The notes: generated by a model not told the origin, from the sequence alone. Shown: positions 37,395 to 49,814, numbered from the stretch's first letter. The stretch: DNA of 64,000 nt from Solen grandis (GCA_021229015.1 CM037792.1:3097933-3161932), one strand, 5' to 3'. Translations and numbers: made by a program.

Positions 37395-37655
37395 TTAACC
37401 CTTTCCCTCATATATACTCATTTTGACGCACTCAATAGGTACCACATAAAGCCTGATCTGCAGAAAACCACAGTTAAACCTTACCAAATTAAATTACAAA
37501 ATCCTCATTTCCAGACCACTGAGGAGCAGCGAACAGCATAAAACCTGATCAGCCTGCGAGTTACTCGCAGGCTGATCTGTAACTCGCAGGCTGATCTGGT
37601 TTTATGCTGTTCGCATAGGTCTTTTCATGGTTTCCTCTATGAGGGAAAGGGTTAA
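37395..37655 (-). mobile_element. Hairpin MITE, copy with duplicated palindrome arm
   Basis: TTAA at 37395-37398 and 37652-37655. In this orientation the right arm of the palindrome is present twice (ACTCGCAGGCTGATCTG from 37563 and again from 37582, a 19-bp period). After reverse complementing, this is the same duplication as in the copy at 17186, so it was probably inherited from one source copy. Confidence 0.85.
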
Positions 37656-38898
37656 TTAGTTTATTGTAATTTGAATGAAAAAAAATCTTGTTGATAAAAT
37701 TTTAGACTGTTAGACTATAATGCTGGAAAAATTGATTTAGACGGCATCTTGTTCAGACCTTTGGTTAAAATTTGATATATAAATATAGTTTGGTAATGTC
37801 CTTTATATACACCATCATATAATTACATACTTTGTGACCTTTTTGTACTCAAAATTATGATACATTTTCTGAAATATATCATTCATTCTATGTATGAATA
37901 AATTTCTTTGCATTATAGAAATTGTATAACATTTTGCTTTTATACTTTGAAGTTTTTAATATGAAAATTGGTTAAAAGCAAGTGAATCTCAGTTATTTTT
38001 ACAATAAAAGATATCGGGTTTTCAAGTGTTTACATTGCAAGGATGTGTACCTCCCTCATTTCTACCTAATTGATTTGAACTTGTAATATATGGTATAATC
38101 ATAGCACCTTTCATATTAGCAGAGTTTCTATTTTGAAGTATTCCTCTCACTACAACAAATGAATCCATGAAGTATATGGGCGGTTTGTAATTGATTAAAT
38201 AAACTTCCCAGTGTAATAACCAATTGTATGCTGTTGATTGCATGATTTTCAGTTGTCAGAGAAGTTCATTATATCTTGAGATGGTAATAGACCAATTTTT
38301 CATTGACACTTAATTTGGTATTAATTCAGTAGTAAATTGAATTGGTCCTTATTCTGTTACGCTATTTGAGAGGCATAGGGTACAACAGTGGAGACTGAAT
38401 TTAGTGGACTCTGTGACAGTGTGTAAATTGAACATTTTTATGATTGGAGTATAATTGAAATGTTGTGGAATACCTCTGCTACTGATGGAACTAGACTGAC
38501 ATTTTATAGGTTTGACGGTGAGCAGTCTGTGATGCTTATATTTTTATGTTAAACTGGAAATATATTTGAATTTTGTAATGGTATCTTTATTTTTCAAATA
38601 ACTGATGACATCAAATATTATACAAAATTGTTAGTTGAAAACAAGAAAGGGCAATTAGCATATATATAAAAGATATTTCTAGAAAAGCTCCATAAAAAAT
38701 AAATGTTATATGACCAAATTTTTAAAGGAAGAAACCCAATAAATTTATGTATAAAAATATCTATTTATTCCTCCTGCTTTTGATAAGGTGTAAACAATTG
38801 TTATATTAGAGACAGTTAAGCTTAAGGGTACTCAGATTGATATTTCATAGTTTTGTAATAGTAAAAATTAACTTGATTCAATATCCCATTGACATGTT
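37656..38898 (+). other. Intron stretch, no feature recognised
   Basis: AT-rich intron with no identifiable feature. Confidence 0.4.
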
Positions 38899-39127
38899 CA
38901 GTCATTTGGAGACTTTTTCTAAATGAGACTGATATAGTGCTGGCATGATACCACTCTAAGTCACGTTATCCTGACACTGGGTTGACCAGTCCTTGAAGTT
39001 CCCTTAATTGTGCTGAGCACCAAGGACTAGGGAGCAAACTACCAGTACAAGTTTTAACAAGGCTGGGATTGAACCAACAACCTCCCTTTTAACAGGTAGA
39101 TACTCAAACCACTCAACCACCAGGACT
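38899..39127 (-). mobile_element. tRNA-derived SINE, diverged copy
   Basis: Minus-strand copy with the family blocks in order: CATTTGGAGAC, GATATAGTGCTGGCATGATACCACT, ATCCTGACACTGGG, ACCAGTCC, then the tRNA-like head with GGGATTGAACC and CACTCAACCACCAGGAC. Part of the body is missing compared with the copy at 8139. It abuts the tandem-repeat element that starts at about 39165. Confidence 0.72.
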
Positions 39128-39164
39128 AATGTATGTAGCCAGTACAAAATCAGATTGGACTTTG

Positions 39165-41400
39165 TTTTTAGCTCACCTGAGCCAGAGGCTCAAGGTGAGC
39201 TATTGTGACCGGTCTTCGTCCGTCGTCCGTCCGTCCGTCGTCCGTCCGTCCGTCGTCCGTCCGTCGTCCGTCAACATTTTGCTTCAAACGACATCTCCTC
39301 CTTAACCGCTTGGTCAATTTTGATAAAACTTCACAGGAATGTTCATTATGGGGCCCTTATCCGAAGTTGTTAAAATTATTTTGATTGGTCAAAAATCTAG
39401 GTCACAGGAGCTAAAAATAGATTTTAAAATGAAAATTTTAAAAATCTTCTTCTCCGAAACCACAAGGCCTAGCCTTTTGATTTTTGGTATGTAGCATGAT
39501 CTTATGACTCTCTACCAAGATTGTTCAAATTATGGCCCTGGGGTCAAACTTGACCCCGCCCCAGGGGTCACTTGATTTAACATAGGCTAATATAGGAAAA
39601 ACTTGAAAAAATCTTCTTCTCCGAAACCACAAGGCCTAGCCTTTTGATTTTTGGTATGTAGCATGATCTTATGACTCTCTACCAAGATTGTTCAAATTAT
39701 GACCCTGGGGTCAAAATTGGCCCCGCCCCAGGGGTCACTTGATTTAACATAGGCTAATATAGGAAATACTTGAAAAATCTTCTTCTCAGAAACCACAAGA
39801 CCTGGAGCTTAGATATTTGGTGTGCAGCATTGTCTAGTAGATCACTACCAAGTTTGTTCAAATCATGGCCCTGGGGTCAAAATTGGCCCCGCCCCAGGGG
39901 TCACCTGATTTTACATAGGCTAATATAGAAAATACTTGAAAAAATCTTCTTCTCAGAAACCACAAGGCCTGGAGTTTAGATATTTGGTATGTAGCATGAT
40001 CTTATGACTCTCTACCAAGATTGTTCAAATTATGACCCTGGGGTCAAAACTGGCCCAACCCAGGGGTCACTTGATTTAACATAGGCTAATATAGGAAAAA
40101 CTTGAAAAATCTTCTTCTCAGAAACCACAAGGCCTAGGGTTTAGATATTTGGTGTGCAGCATTGTTTGATCCTACCAAGTTGTTCAAATATGCCTGGGGT
40201 CAAATGGCCCCCCCAGGGGTCACTGATTTACATAGGCTAATATAGGAAAAACTTGAAAAATCTTCTTCTCAGAAACCACAAGTCCTAGCCTTTTGATTTT
40301 TGTTATGTAGCATGATCTTATGACTCTCTACCAAGATTGTAAAAATTATGACCCTGGGGTCAAAATTGGCCCCGCCCCAGATGCACTTGATTTAACATAG
40401 GCTACTATAGGAAAAAACCTTGAAAAATCTTCTTCTCAGAAACCACAAGGCCCGGGGTTTAGATATTTGGTGTGCAGCACTGTCTAGTAGATCACAACCA
40501 AATTTGTTAAAATCATGGCCCTGGGGTCAAATTTGGCCCTGCCCCAGGGGTCACTTGATTTAACATAAGCTAATATAGGAAATACTTGAAAAAATCTTCT
40601 TCTCAGAAACCACAAGGCCTGGAGTTTAGATATTTGGTATGTAGCATGATCTTATGACTCTCTACCAAGATTGTTCAAATTATGACCCTGGGGTCAAATT
40701 TGGCCCTGCCCCAGGGGTCACTTGATTTAACATAAGCTAATATAGGAAATACTTGAAAAAATCTTCTTCTCAGAAACCACAAGGCCTGGAGTTTAGATAT
40801 TTGGTATGTAGCATGATCTTATGACTCTCTACCAAGATTGTTCAAATTATGACCCTGGGGTCAAAATTGGCCCCCCCCCAGGGGTCACTTGATTTAACAT
40901 AGGCTAATATAGGAAAAACTTGAAAAATCTTCTTCTCAGAAACCACAAGGCCTAGGGTTTAGATATTTGGTGTGCAGCATTGTCTAGTAGATCACTACCA
41001 AGTTTGTTCAAATCATGCCCCTGGGGTCAAATTTGGCCCCGCCCCAGGGGTCACATGATTTTACATAGGCTAATATAGAAATAACTTGAAAATTCTTCTT
41101 TTTAGGAAACTAGAAAACACATGGCCTGGCATTTAGATATTTGGTGAAAATATTGGCCCCTCCCCAGGGATCACTTGATTTTACATAGTTTTTTAAAAAA
41201 ATCTAGAAAAATTTCTTCTCAAAAACCACAAGGTCTGGAGTTTAGATATTTGGTATGTAACATGGGCTAATAGACCTCTACCCAGTTTGTTCAAATCATG
41301 ACCCTGGGGTCAAAATTGGCTCTGCCCCAGGGGTCACTTGATTTTACATAGCCTAATGATATCAGGTGAGCGATCCAGGGCCATCATGGCCCTCTTGTTT
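39165..41400 (+). mobile_element. Tandem-repeat element, family C, ~167-bp units x 12, HINE-like ends
   Basis: The left end reads TTTTTAGCTCACCTGAGCC and contains a hairpin (GCTCACCTGAGCC-AGA-GGCTCAAGGTGAGC), followed by a CCGT-rich microsatellite (about 39217-39272). The right end has TCAGGTGAGC (inverse of GCTCACCTGA), then the hairpin AGGGCC-ATCAT-GGCCCT and the tail CTTGTTTG. The core holds about 12 units marked by AATCTTCTTCTC at 39443, 39610, 39777, 39943, 40108, 40259, 40426, 40593, 40760, 40926 and two decayed ones after that. The spacing is 165-168 bp, with one shortened unit of 151 bp. Each unit carries a CCCTGGGGTCAAA...CCCCAGGGGTCAC palindrome. No coding frame. Confidence 0.75.
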
Positions 41401-42338
41401 GTTTATACCTGATATGACTGAGACTTGTTTACAATCTGATCTTGTTTTTGTATGGTTTGACATTTTGTATTAATGTTATTATGACCTATCATTTACCTAT
41501 GAAACTTGTTTTCTATATTGAAAGTATGATAATTGATTTAGTAACAAAACTTAATTTTGTGGAATGCTCATCAAGAATGGATGATGAATGGAGCGCTACT
41601 TGTTTATAGGAAAATGATGGATGAAATTGACCTAAATATGAATGGGAAATACTATAAAGGAAACATTAACACTAGTAATTAAGTCTAATGATATTGTTTC
41701 AACATTAAATAAACTATTGAAGTTTTCAAAATTTAATCCTCTCTAGAATACATGCAACTACTTAAATATTAAAAAATACAAAGGTTTTGGTGAATGAAAT
41801 ATAATACAAATGTCTTAATATTAACTTAAGGAGTTAACCTAATAAGCCTTTTATTAAATAGAATGTGAAAGTAAAAATGACTGAAAATGTTAGACAGTTG
41901 ACTTGTGTGGCCTCTGAGGCCAAGCTGTTAGTCTGATGCAGTCATTTTACGATGGGGAGGCTGCTGGTTTGATTCTTGGCTGTGACATTACAACATTGAA
42001 TATCATATTAGCTCTATTGTTTGGCTCCCAACTTTTAAGGAAAAAAACAACAACAACCAACAACAGAAAAATCCAAACTAAACATAAATTATTGCTGTAT
42101 ATATTTATGTATGCACGGTCAAATTCAAAGCGGCAGTTTATTTATATAATTATATTGTATAGTGTCACCATGTAACATCATTTTACTGTTTATATATGTG
42201 TATATTGTCACTTGGGCCAAAGGCTTACTGACTTACGAAATAAAACTTCTTCCTTATCATTACAATATCAGTTGTATATATCTATGTGTGTGGTACTTAT
42301 ATGTAGTATCCTAAAATTTGTGTCCTGGTGTGTTACAG
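41401..42338 (+). other. End of STOX intron 1
   Basis: AT-rich sequence leading to the acceptor at 42338. A strongly decayed SINE-like remnant may be at about 41908-42065 (GCTGGTTTGATTCTTGGCTGTGACAT ... ending in an AAC-repeat tail). An open frame continues into the intron upstream of exon 2 but is not supported as coding. Confidence 0.4.
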
Positions 42339-42569
42339 GGGATGTCAGTGGTATCGAGATGCAGGTGATCCCCCAGACCCAGTTCATCCCTCTCCCCGAG
42401 GCCCTCTGCCTCATCATCATGGACCTCAACAACAACCAGATTGTCGCCACCCTCGACACCATCTGCGAGAAACTCAAACACTGTTATCAGGGACTCCATC
42501 TGCCTAGCAACCAACTTGTCTATGACACCCTGGGACAGCTGATCAGGGAGAGAAAGGTCTTCCATACAG
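42339..42569 (+). CDS. STOX1: Storkhead-box protein (STOX), coding exon 2: winged-helix domain
   Basis: This exon encodes the storkhead winged helix, the DNA-binding domain of the family, as residues 149-224 of the joined protein. It starts DVSGIEMQVIPQTQFIPLPE, matching the human STOX1 and STOX2 patterns (recalled as DVFPVQMNPITQSQFVPLAE and DVSPISMSPISQSQFIPLGE). The ALCLIIMDLN helix, the TLDTICEKLKHCYQGL segment and the LVYDTLGQLIRERKVFHTG recognition-helix region follow. The acceptor is TTACAG|GGGATG and the donor is CATACAG|GTAACT, phase 1 at both sides (231 bp). Human STOX1 is split at the same two points, so the exon structure is conserved. The next block expected in the family, a GYFIVTP-like sequence, was not found up to 64000. 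Base composition is clearly more GC-rich than the flanking intron, as expected for a real exon. Confidence 0.92.
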
Positions 42570-42570
42570 G

Positions 42571-43364
42571 TAACTTAGCTCATTTGTATTTCACTATATA
42601 CTATCCGAAATTCCCATATAAATGATGTATGTTACATGTACCATGTTACCATCCTGTCCTGTCATACTGCAGCCCCTACCATTCTGAAGCCCCACGGTAT
42701 CTATTCATATAGTTTAGGAAAGAAGTTATAGCCGGGAGTAATCAGCACATTCAGCCCTTATAATATTAGTTTTAAAGTTTCAGACAACATGAAACAGTAA
42801 GTTAATAAGTTATCATTAAGTACACTATAGGAGAATTTCAGATTATTACTATTTATTGATGTCTATAGTGTGTTTGCCTCGATCTGCCCACTATATATAT
42901 AATGTTGTCGATATATGGCAATAAAATAAAAGTCTGATAACTCAATATTTGATATGTTAGAACACTAGTGTACTATTCATTGTATTGACTCATGCCCGTC
43001 CAAATTTATCCAGCTTTTCAGGGTTTTCTATCTTTAATATGACACTAAGCTTAAGATCTCAACCTTTATCCTTTAATTTGTTGACACAGGATTATTCCCC
43101 GGTGTGTTTCGATGCGAGTTACGTGTGTCTGTATGGGGGGGGGTTCAGACTTCATATTGTGTGTACAGGGCTAGACTTATAACGGGGATACAGGTGTATG
43201 TTTATTGTATTCAGATTTCCAATTGTCAGACAACCACAAAATGTTGTCTTATAGAGCAAGCGCAGGCTTGGTTTGACTTTTCCATCGTCTGCTGTCCGTC
43301 AACTTTTTCTGTCAGGCTTCAGCAGGTGACACATGTGTTTGAAGGAACACTCTTGTCTTGACGT
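42571..43364 (+). other. Intron stretch, no feature recognised
   Basis: AT-rich intron with no identifiable element. Confidence 0.4.
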
Positions 43365-43840
43365 TACATTCTATTCTACTCACCCTGGCATCAGTGTTAA
43401 ACCTTGGTTAAGGTTTTGCATGCAACTAACTACTATTACTACTACTACATACTGTCATGTTGCTATCTCAGCAATCATTCATAGGATTGACTCGAAACTT
43501 TATGTAGGCTTTCAGGGGCATAAGACCAACAAGTTAAATAACTCTTGACTGAATTAACTGTAAATCATGGCCCTTTTGAACTTATTTTGGTTAAAGATTT
43601 GCATTCTATCACTAAGATGTACTCATCTTAGTGCATTTGTAACCAGCTTTGCTTCTTGATTTAATACTTCACTAAGGAGGTCTTCAATGACAAGAAACAA
43701 ACAAGATAACTCTTGACCAAATTGAATGCAAATTATGGACCATTTTAGAAAATTTTGGTTACCACAACTGCAAACTGATAAGCAGTATGTAAGTTGAATA
43801 GTCAAGTACACTGTCTTACATACAACTCTTGTTAAGATTA
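43365..43840 (+). mobile_element. Decayed copy of tandem-repeat element family B
   Basis: It carries CTACTCACCCTGGCATCAGTG and GGTTAAGGTTTTGCATGCAA, as in the copy at 33525, and ends with GAATAGTCAAG, a broken hairpin and CTCTTGTT. The left end is not clear. The orientation is as at 33525. Confidence 0.45.
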
Positions 43841-43874
43841 AACTTGATTATTTGATGTTGATTGAGAAACAAGT

Positions 43875-43935
43875 TCTTATAACCTTCGGATCAGCAGTCA
43901 GGTATGTTACCACTGGACCATGGTGCCCTTGGGTT
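43875..43935 (-). mobile_element. tRNA-like SINE head fragment
   Basis: On the minus strand this reads ACCATGGTCCAGTGGTAACATACC followed by a GATCCGAAGGTT. It has an A-box-like TGGTCCAGTGG, and the opening is similar to the fragment at 45200. It may be the head of a second SINE family. It is too short and decayed to be a functional tRNA. Confidence 0.35.
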
Positions 43936-45199
43936 TTTTTGTTTTTTTTAAGTTCGTGCTTTGTATACAAAAGAAATGGATAGTAAGGTTTAATATGTGA
44001 TAAACAGAAGCACCTTTCTAAAAAAATGTAGAAAAGAAAAACATGTTTTATTGTTTAAATATTTATTCATATCGGTGAAATTGTTTGGTAAAACTTTGAT
44101 CATAATGACTGGAAGTATTTAAGGTGGGATTTATCTGACATGGTGAATACAAATCATTATGCCTGATCTGTGCTTTAAAATGTATGGACAGGCTTAAAAT
44201 ATGAACATATGGTGTAAAGTTTTGAAACACAGGCATACCTTACCATTTGTTTTTGCGGGTTAGAAAGATATTGCCTGAGTTTAGACATTCTTGTTTTATT
44301 TTGATAAACCATAGATAAGATTTTTTTTTCTGACCACTGATAGAGAACAGATTTGTTTTTATTTCACCCAATATCTACTGTAAACATTTTTATTGGCCAT
44401 TTGCAATCCCCTGGCTAAATTGAGATGTTAAAATTGCAGTGACAATATTATTTATAGGTGTTGAAGATCAAACATGCCTGCCCAAGGCACTTTAAGCTTC
44501 CTTTTGTTAACAGGGCTGAGGGTCATTACAAATGTTTGCCTTTTGTCCTGCTTCAGGGCTCAAAAAACATCTTCAAGTCCAGAGTGTGTTGCATACATTG
44601 TCCTGTTCTATCTTTTGTTAGCTTAAGTGTTACCTCTCAATTACCAGTATACTATTTTATACAATATTAGATCATTGAAGTCAGATCAGACAGTTTATAT
44701 GTTTTACATTGTTTTTGTCTTTCTGAAAAAAAATATCAATGAGTTGCTTTCATATCAGACTGGACTGTAATAAGAGATTGTCTTGATCTTTTGTTTTTTC
44801 TAGATGTGATGAATATTTTGGGCAATAAAATATAATGATCAGTCAGTAAGTGACATGCAGGATGATCTAGGTCTATTTTTGCTGCTTTGGTAATGGTGCT
44901 GTGCTGAAATCTTAAGTATTTATTGAGCAAATGCTTATGTTGATGCTGAAATAAATACTGTTATAGCTATATTCTCATACATCTGAGAAATGTTTATTTG
45001 AGACAAATGTTTTATGTTACTAAGTATAAAAAAAGTTGCTTTACTATAAAATGGGTGTTCATAAATAATGAATGGATCAGATACATCAAATAGCAGTGCC
45101 AATGAAAAACTGTACCAGGCTATGCATATGTTTTTAGTACTAGTGGATAAAGAGGGATTCTTATTTGCCTTTTGAAAAAAAAAGGGAAAAAAAAGAAAA
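43936..45199 (+). other. Intron stretch, no feature recognised
   Basis: AT-rich intron with nothing identifiable. Confidence 0.4.
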
Positions 45200-45300
45200 G
45201 GTGCTGTGGTCCAGTGGTATTATGAACATGACTGTGGATCAGAGAGTTGTGGGTTTGAACCATGTAGGGGGCAATGCTTTTCCAAGACCTTCCTAGGCAC
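45200..45300 (+). mobile_element. tRNA-like SINE fragment, second family
   Basis: It has an A-box-like TGGTCCAGTGG and a B-box-like GGGTTTGAACC about 35 bp apart, followed by a short unique body. An A-rich run precedes it. No anticodon arm can be drawn with confidence, so I do not call a tRNA gene. Confidence 0.4.
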
Positions 45301-46373
45301 AAAGTATTGGTTCAAAACAGGAACTGCCATGAGGGATTAGTAATAGTTAAAAAACTTGTTTCCAAAGCTTCGCTTTTAAGTTTTAACTAAAATTAGAATT
45401 TTGAATTAGTGCACATTAACTTTTCAAGTACTTTAAAGGACATTATTGGAAAACCTGCACTTTACAATCGAACACCCATGTGATCTTTTCCTATGTCATT
45501 TTTCACATGTTTGCCATACTGCATGATCTTTTTGAAGACTTGATATCCATTTCATCAAAGAAGTATTTGCAATTAACTACAGATTGCACTTTCAGTCAAG
45601 GAGAAGAGAGGTTTTATGAAAATGTACCCCAATCTAAACAGGGTAGTGAAATAAAGGCAGTTTAAATAGACCTAAACTCAGGGAAACCAAGTGTAAAAAA
45701 AATCTCTTTTTAGCAATTTCAGTAGTCAGTGAAGTGTTTTATGATGAAAACATATTTGATCTTTAGAAACATTTTTCTTTGCTTTTTTTCCCTCAGACAT
45801 TATCATCAGCTGTTTTTAGTGTATTAAATTGAATTGCAAATTTGTATGTTTTTTTTTTATTAAGAATAGAAGATTTGGTTATTTCTGTGCTCTTAGATAC
45901 ATACATATTAAATAGTTAAGTATCTGTTCAGTAGATGTCCCTCTGATATTATGTTACCAATCTATTGTAAGCTATTGGGTGAAATTATTGTACAGTAAAT
46001 CTTCTCACAATCATTTGTTACCTGTGTAAAAACCAAATGTGATAAATGGTGGTATCAGGTGAGAAATTTATGTTGGTCTGTTAAGCGGGGTACTTTGATC
46101 TCCTGGCACCTCAGAAGTTTTCTTCAGTCATAAATTGTTATCAAGTTGTTGTGAAATAATAAACTTTCCCAAGAAACCACTTATGTCTGTTGGTAAACAG
46201 GTAATTTACCTCTAGATGATTGTAGAGTTCCATCTATACTGAATGATGGTGTTTACTTTGTTGTATAATGAATTGGTTGAAGATTTTCAGTGTTGACAAT
46301 CTTTGAATAGTAGTGAAGACACTGGGTTGTCCACTTTACATCTTCCATCCTTCAATGATGATGAATTTCAAGT
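45301..46373 (+). other. Intron stretch, no feature recognised
   Basis: AT-rich intron with nothing identifiable. Confidence 0.4.
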
Positions 46374-46716
46374 TAATTTCTTAGTTTACCATCCCCGGTG
46401 GCCAAGTGGTTAGAGCGTCCACCTCGGGAGCAGGAGGTCGTAGATTCGATCCCTGGCCGCAACATACCAAAGTCGTAAAAAATGGTACTATTATAGCACC
46501 CTTGCTTGGCGCTCAGCATATAAGGGTAGTTGCACTGGACTGGTTGGCCCGGTGTCAGGATAATGTGACTGGGTGTGGTATCATGCCACATGTCTACGGC
46601 GTGATACTGCAGTGTGACAGCACTATATCTGTCTCAAGTAGACATCATCTCCAAATGACTGAAATACTGTCGGTTGGACGTTAAACCCAACAAACAAACA
46701 AACATAATTTCTTAGT
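46374..46716 (+). mobile_element. tRNA-derived SINE, near full length, with 12-bp target-site duplication
   Basis: Plus-strand copy. The head has the A box TGGCCAAGTGG and the B box GATTCGATCCC. The complete body follows, then a CAAACAAACAAA tail. TAATTTCTTAGT occurs at 46374-46385 and again at 46705-46716. This is the best-preserved copy in the window and a good family reference. Confidence 0.88.
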
Positions 46717-49700
46717 CAATATACTGTTTTCTTTCCTTCAAGGTAACGTTAGTTTAGTTCCTTTCAGCCTGTATAGTGTCACTTTATGGCAAACATGCAA
46801 AGCTAAAAACATTTCTAGATGATATTAAAAGCAAAGGCACCTTGTTATCACTGTGGGGGTCCCTGGTTCAAGACTTGCCATGGCATCTTTTTTTAAATCA
46901 ATTATGTATTGCCTCTGTTTTAAGTGTAAGTAACTTACTGTTTTTGTAGCACATTCTTGTTCATTCCAAGAAGAGTCAGGATTTGGGGAAGAAGTCAATT
47001 GAGATTGATGTAGATTTGGACTGATCTTATAAGCTAAAGATCCCACTCAGGATGATTTCATTGTCTTATCTGGTATGACGTAGTTTAAAAATCACATATC
47101 TGAAAAGGAAAGTTAGCTTTTTCATCTTTGTTACCATGGTTATGACATGTCTGGATATTCTATTGTCATACAGCTATGATATAAAGAGCACCTGCAAGTG
47201 CATTGTATAGTGTTTTTGATGTCTTGTTTCATCTAAACCTTCTAAGGCATCTACACATGGCCCCATGGTCCTGTCTGGCTTAAGATTAAAGCGAACAGTT
47301 GTTTTATGTTTCTTTCTAGCCTTTTTATAAGCTAGGTGTTAATGAAACAGTAAGCTGAGGAATCTATGTGTGTTTTTGCTTTCATATCAGACTGGGCTAA
47401 AAGGGAGCACCTGGATCTTCTGTATAATATGATGTGATGAAACTTCAGGGCCATTATTATCATCCAGAGAATTTTGGCTATGGCTGATGAAGCTGATAAA
47501 GCTCCAAGCAGCCTTCCCTGATCTGATACAGGCCCACCAAGTACTGCCCCATAATAGAATGGTGCAGTTATGCTTTCATATCAGAGCTCTCTGTGAACCC
47601 TGGTACAGTCGACAGTCACTGTCAGATACATTACCCTGCTGGAACATGACTTGACATATTCTAACAAAAACTAGAGAATATCATTTTGATTAGAATCAGA
47701 ATGATTCATTCATATGCACTTGAGTTCCTGAATGCAGTGCACAGAAATGATGGGGGTTTGTATTAAATTAGTGTTGTTTTTTTTATTACATTATGTTTGT
47801 TCAGAGGAAATTATTTGGCGTTGTCAAACACATCAAAGGCTGTAGTGGTCAATGGTTAAATGAGATATCTGATTTTGTTAGATTTTTATAGTTAGGGGAA
47901 GATGTTTTATCATTAACATCAAGAGATATGCAAGTAGATTTCTTTTATACACAGTCATTTTATATGATTATGCCGCTAGGTGCAATAATGTTTATTTCTA
48001 ATTTGACGCTAAGACTGTGGCTTTCTCCCATTAACTTTGTATTAAAATGGTTAGAAGACATGTATGTATGTAACACTATTTCTACAGCAGTTTTCAAAAG
48101 TGTTTAATGTTTGTGTTTTTTAAATTTCAAATGAAAGAAAAATGTTTTTCATAGCAAAATGATACCAACACTGGTTTATGTTACTTAGGATTGAATTATA
48201 TGTTTTGATAATGTCACAGAAATAATACATTTTATTGTCCAGTATATAATTATGATCTGTAAAACTATCTGAAAATAACTTGGGAGCAGTAAAGACTCGA
48301 TTACTGCATGGTCTTAATTTAGTTTTAGATTATCAATAAATATGAGATTAAAAAAGAAAAATTGGATGGGGCTCAGATAATAGCTTGCCATTATGATTTT
48401 GTTTTTAATGATTTACTGACCCTATACCAAAGGCTTTGTTGGATTATATACTGGTCACTGCTCATCAAGACTTTTGAGATGAGAAATAAACCATACCTCT
48501 TAACCTGCTTTACCATCTTTCAACCTGATCAGGCTTGTTAATAGTTTAGCATTGTTCAAAATGCCATATCTTAGCTATGAGTTTGTAGACAATGTGCTAA
48601 CTCGGACTCTAATGACATGAACCGGGGTTGGAAATATTCTTAAATTGAAAGATATCTCATTCACAGATACAAAGGTATTATGTAATAGTTTCATAAACCT
48701 TGGTGTGATATCTTTACAAAATGTTCATGATCTCCCTAGGAGCTATTTATATCATCTCTATTCAATAGTCATGGCAGTGCTTGTATCATATTTCAAATTT
48801 GTTCCCCATTTTAGAAAGCTTATTGATTTTGATAATTAGCAAGAATGATTAATGTCACACATTTGCAGGTTGAAAGAAAGTAAAATCCCGTAAATAGTGT
48901 ATATGAACCATTCGTTATACAAAGGATGAATACAAGCCTATTGCCATGAACAGAATTTTAATGGGAAACCTCACACATGTTTAGGGTGTTTTGTCCATAT
49001 AGTGCAGTGCTACTTATTTTTTTCTCAGGTTCCATACGCAAGTATTTATGAATAGACGTAGTAACCTTGATAGAGCCCATAATATTTAATCATATATGCA
49101 TGTTAGGGCGAGAGAGTGATCGCTGCGGCATCAAGAAAGTGGCTAATTGATTTTTAATGGTCTTTTTCCGTTTTTTAAACATCGTCATGTAATGGAATTT
49201 TTTAAGTCGAAAATGTTTTGGGTTTGCTGTAAATTGGCTGTAAAGATTTTGAAGTGACGATGATGAATTAATAAATATCAGCTTTCACTGTATTAAATTG
49301 TCAACAATGATAGAAATTCTCACAGCAGTGGATAATTCTAAACATCTATTTTGAAAAATGGGACATTTATGTCAGTCTTCTATATGTTTTTAGATAGAAG
49401 CATGAAAGAGAATTTACCATAATCATTATTCATGGTTTTGTGAGAGTGTAAAATGAAATATTTCAGTCATTATCAGATAAGTTTCAGTCATTTTTAAGCA
49501 TAATTTTGCCATCTAATAAATATAATTTGTTAAACTATAATTTATCTAGGTAAGATCAGATGTTTTTGATTTGTATGCAATCTCATAATTGGCAGGTTTT
49601 ATTTTTACTTCTGTCATAAATATTTCAGTTGGTGCTTTTTCTTTTCTGGATCTAGTTACCAACCTAAAATGTGTTTTGAAAATATCTTTTAATGAATAAT

Positions 49701-49814
49701 GTGTTAGGGAAAAAAAGACTCTAGACAGTGGAATGAAAATAGTTTCACAATTAACATAATTATAAGACAGAAGCTTAAGTTAAGCATGAAACGACTAGTG
49801 TTGAACATAAATTA
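46717..49814 (+). other. Intron stretch, no feature recognised
   Basis: About 3.1 kb of AT-rich intron up to the assembly gap. No exon, RNA gene or element is identified. Confidence 0.4.

Larger units (their letters stand above)
9452..42338 (+). other. STOX intron 1 (32,887 bp)
   Basis: The intron starts GTAAGA at 9452 and ends TGTTACAG at 42338. Joining the flanking exons restores the frame and gives the IERI-G-DVSGIEM junction, matching the vertebrate STOX1 junction with GDV at the start of the storkhead domain. The intron holds SINEs, TTAA-flanked MITEs and several tandem-repeat elements listed separately. No other coding exon was recognised inside it. Short open frames scattered through it lack domain-like sequence or splice context. 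Confidence 0.8.

Noticed and set aside
42212..42338. Extension of the winged-helix frame upstream of 42339
   Set aside because: The acceptor TTACAG at 42338 and the family alignment place the exon start at 42339. The upstream part is intron that happens to be open.
42268..42565. Minus-strand frames opposite STOX exon 2
   Set aside because: They are shadows of the real exon on the plus strand.
45200..45300. Functional tRNA gene
   Set aside because: A- and B-box-like motifs are present but no cloverleaf with a credible anticodon arm could be drawn. A SINE head is more likely.
45848..45920. Possible STOX third exon beginning with a GGTTATTTC (Gly-Tyr-Phe) codon run
   Set aside because: The frame continues as CALRYIHIK and then stops, unlike the expected IVTP block, and there is no proper acceptor.
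46406..46684. 92-codon frame at 46.4 kb
   Set aside because: It lies entirely inside a SINE copy.
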